From Roseburia sp. (GTDB lineage Bacteria; Bacillota; Clostridia; Lachnospirales; Lachnospiraceae), in contig JAUUNJ010000126.1 of the NCBI GenBank assembly GCA_030844625.1, forward strand, positions 1 to 7,194: DNA of 7,194 nt. The letters are read 5' to 3'. Position numbers and translations under genes: made by a program. The notes under the pieces were generated by a model. It was not told the DNA's origin and did not search any database. It was given only the letters and a program-made list of their open reading frames with translations. Shown here one piece after another: positions 6,631-7,194 of this stretch; positions within the stretch are counted from its first letter, which is position 1; every line of letters begins with the position of its first letter.

Positions 6631-7173
6631 CTATATTTCCTTTGTAGTCCACTGGCTCACATCCCAAATGTCTGTTGCCCAATTTTCATAAAATTCCGGT
6701 TCATGACATACCATAAGAATACTTCCTTTATACGCCATAAGAGCTCTCTTTAATTCTTCCTTTGCATCCACATCCAGATGGTTTGTAGGTTCATCAAGAA
6801 GAAGTATGTTGGTCTCTCTATTAATCAATTTACACAGCCGGACCTTTGCCTGTTCTCCTCCACTTAAAACTCTCACCTGACTTTCAATATGTTTAGTTGT
6901 AAGTCCGCATTTTGCCAGTGCACTTCTTACTTCATACTGAGTATAGGCTGGAAATTCATTCCATATTTCCTCCAGACAGGTATTTCTGTTTTCCTCTTTT
7001 ATTTCCTGTTCAAAATATCCAATGCTTAAATAATCTCCTAATTCCACTTCGCCGTAAATAGGCTTGGTAAGCCTCAGAATACTTTTGAGAAGTGTTGTTT
7101 TTCCGATTCCGTTGGTACCAATGACTGCAATTTTCTGCCCCAGCTCCATTGTCACATTAATCTGCACAGACAA
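6631..7173 (-). CDS. ABC-F family ATPase, C-terminal half (second ATP-binding domain), probably a broken gene
   Basis: The open frame gives 180 residues from a TTG at 7173. It has Walker A GTNGIGKTT (19-27), Q-loop GYFEQ, signature LSGGEQ, Walker B ILLLDEPTNHLD and the H-loop in ILMVCHEPEFYE. ABC-F proteins carry two such domains (about 500 residues or more) and act on the ribosome in translation or antibiotic protection. No membrane segments are present, as expected. This piece lacks domain 1 and the linker. In the same frame, codons before the TTG read VIVY-stop-DPLS, which resembles the run into domain 2 in this family (a Y-x-[DE]-P-L-S-like pattern, from memory). The TAG at 7182-7180 therefore looks like a nonsense change in a formerly longer gene. 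Only four codons upstream are visible, so a sequencing error or frameshift remains possible. The WTTKEI C-terminus looks natural. The gene is unrelated to the sulfonation cluster and is cut off from it by a terminator. Confidence 0.8.
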   Translation of the reverse strand: MSVQINVTMELGQKIAVIGTNGIGKTTLLKSILRLTKPIYGEVELGDYLSIGYFEQEIKEENRNTCLEEIWNEFPAYTQYEVRSALAKCGLTTKHIESQVRVLSGGEQAKVRLCKLINRETNILLLDEPTNHLDVDAKEELKRALMAYKGSILMVCHEPEFYENWATDIWDVSQWTTKEI

Positions 7174-7194
7174 TGGGTCCTAATAAACGATAAC

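Overview
The window comes from an AT-rich genome. Every convincing gene lies on the minus strand. The codon choice, Shine-Dalgarno-type ribosome sites, sigma-A-type promoter and the HEPEFYE/TTK-type C-terminus of the ABC-F protein suggest a low-GC Firmicute, most likely a gut clostridium of the Lachnospiraceae type. That placement is inference; nothing here fixes the species.

Layout in the direction of transcription, from right to left. (1) At 7173-6631 is the C-terminal half of an ABC-F ATPase. An in-frame TAG interrupts what looks like conserved family sequence just upstream, so the gene is probably broken. (2) The 316 bases at 6315-6630 hold no credible gene but are dense in structure: five and a half tandem copies of a 26-bp palindrome-bearing repeat, a clean bidirectional terminator hairpin, a small hairpin, a roughly 29-bp-stem hairpin, and one inverted copy of the repeat core at the far edge. 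(3) At 6290-4194 is a complete aryl-sulfate sulfotransferase (ASST). (4) A 77-base gap carries a strong promoter, TTGCCA-17 bp-TATAAT, with a small inverted repeat over its -35 box. (5) cysD (4116-3217) and a cysN-cysC fusion (3215-1386) follow, one base apart. (6) A second ASST begins at 1396, overlapping the end of cysNC by 11 bp, and runs off the left edge after 465 codons without an internal stop.

CysD and the CysN half together make ATP sulfurylase (sulfate + ATP to APS). The CysC half phosphorylates APS to PAPS. No PAPS reductase, sulfite reductase or PAPS-dependent sulfotransferase is visible. Instead, PAPS synthesis sits between two ASST genes. ASSTs are known as PAPS-independent enzymes that move sulfate between phenols through a sulfo-histidine. 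Both copies keep the four active-site residues known from the E. coli enzyme but lack a signal peptide, so they are probably cytoplasmic. The cluster therefore looks like a dedicated sulfonation (not sulfur-assimilation) module, possibly linking PAPS to ASST chemistry directly or through a sulfated carrier. This is the most interesting content of the window. The structured repeat element is second.
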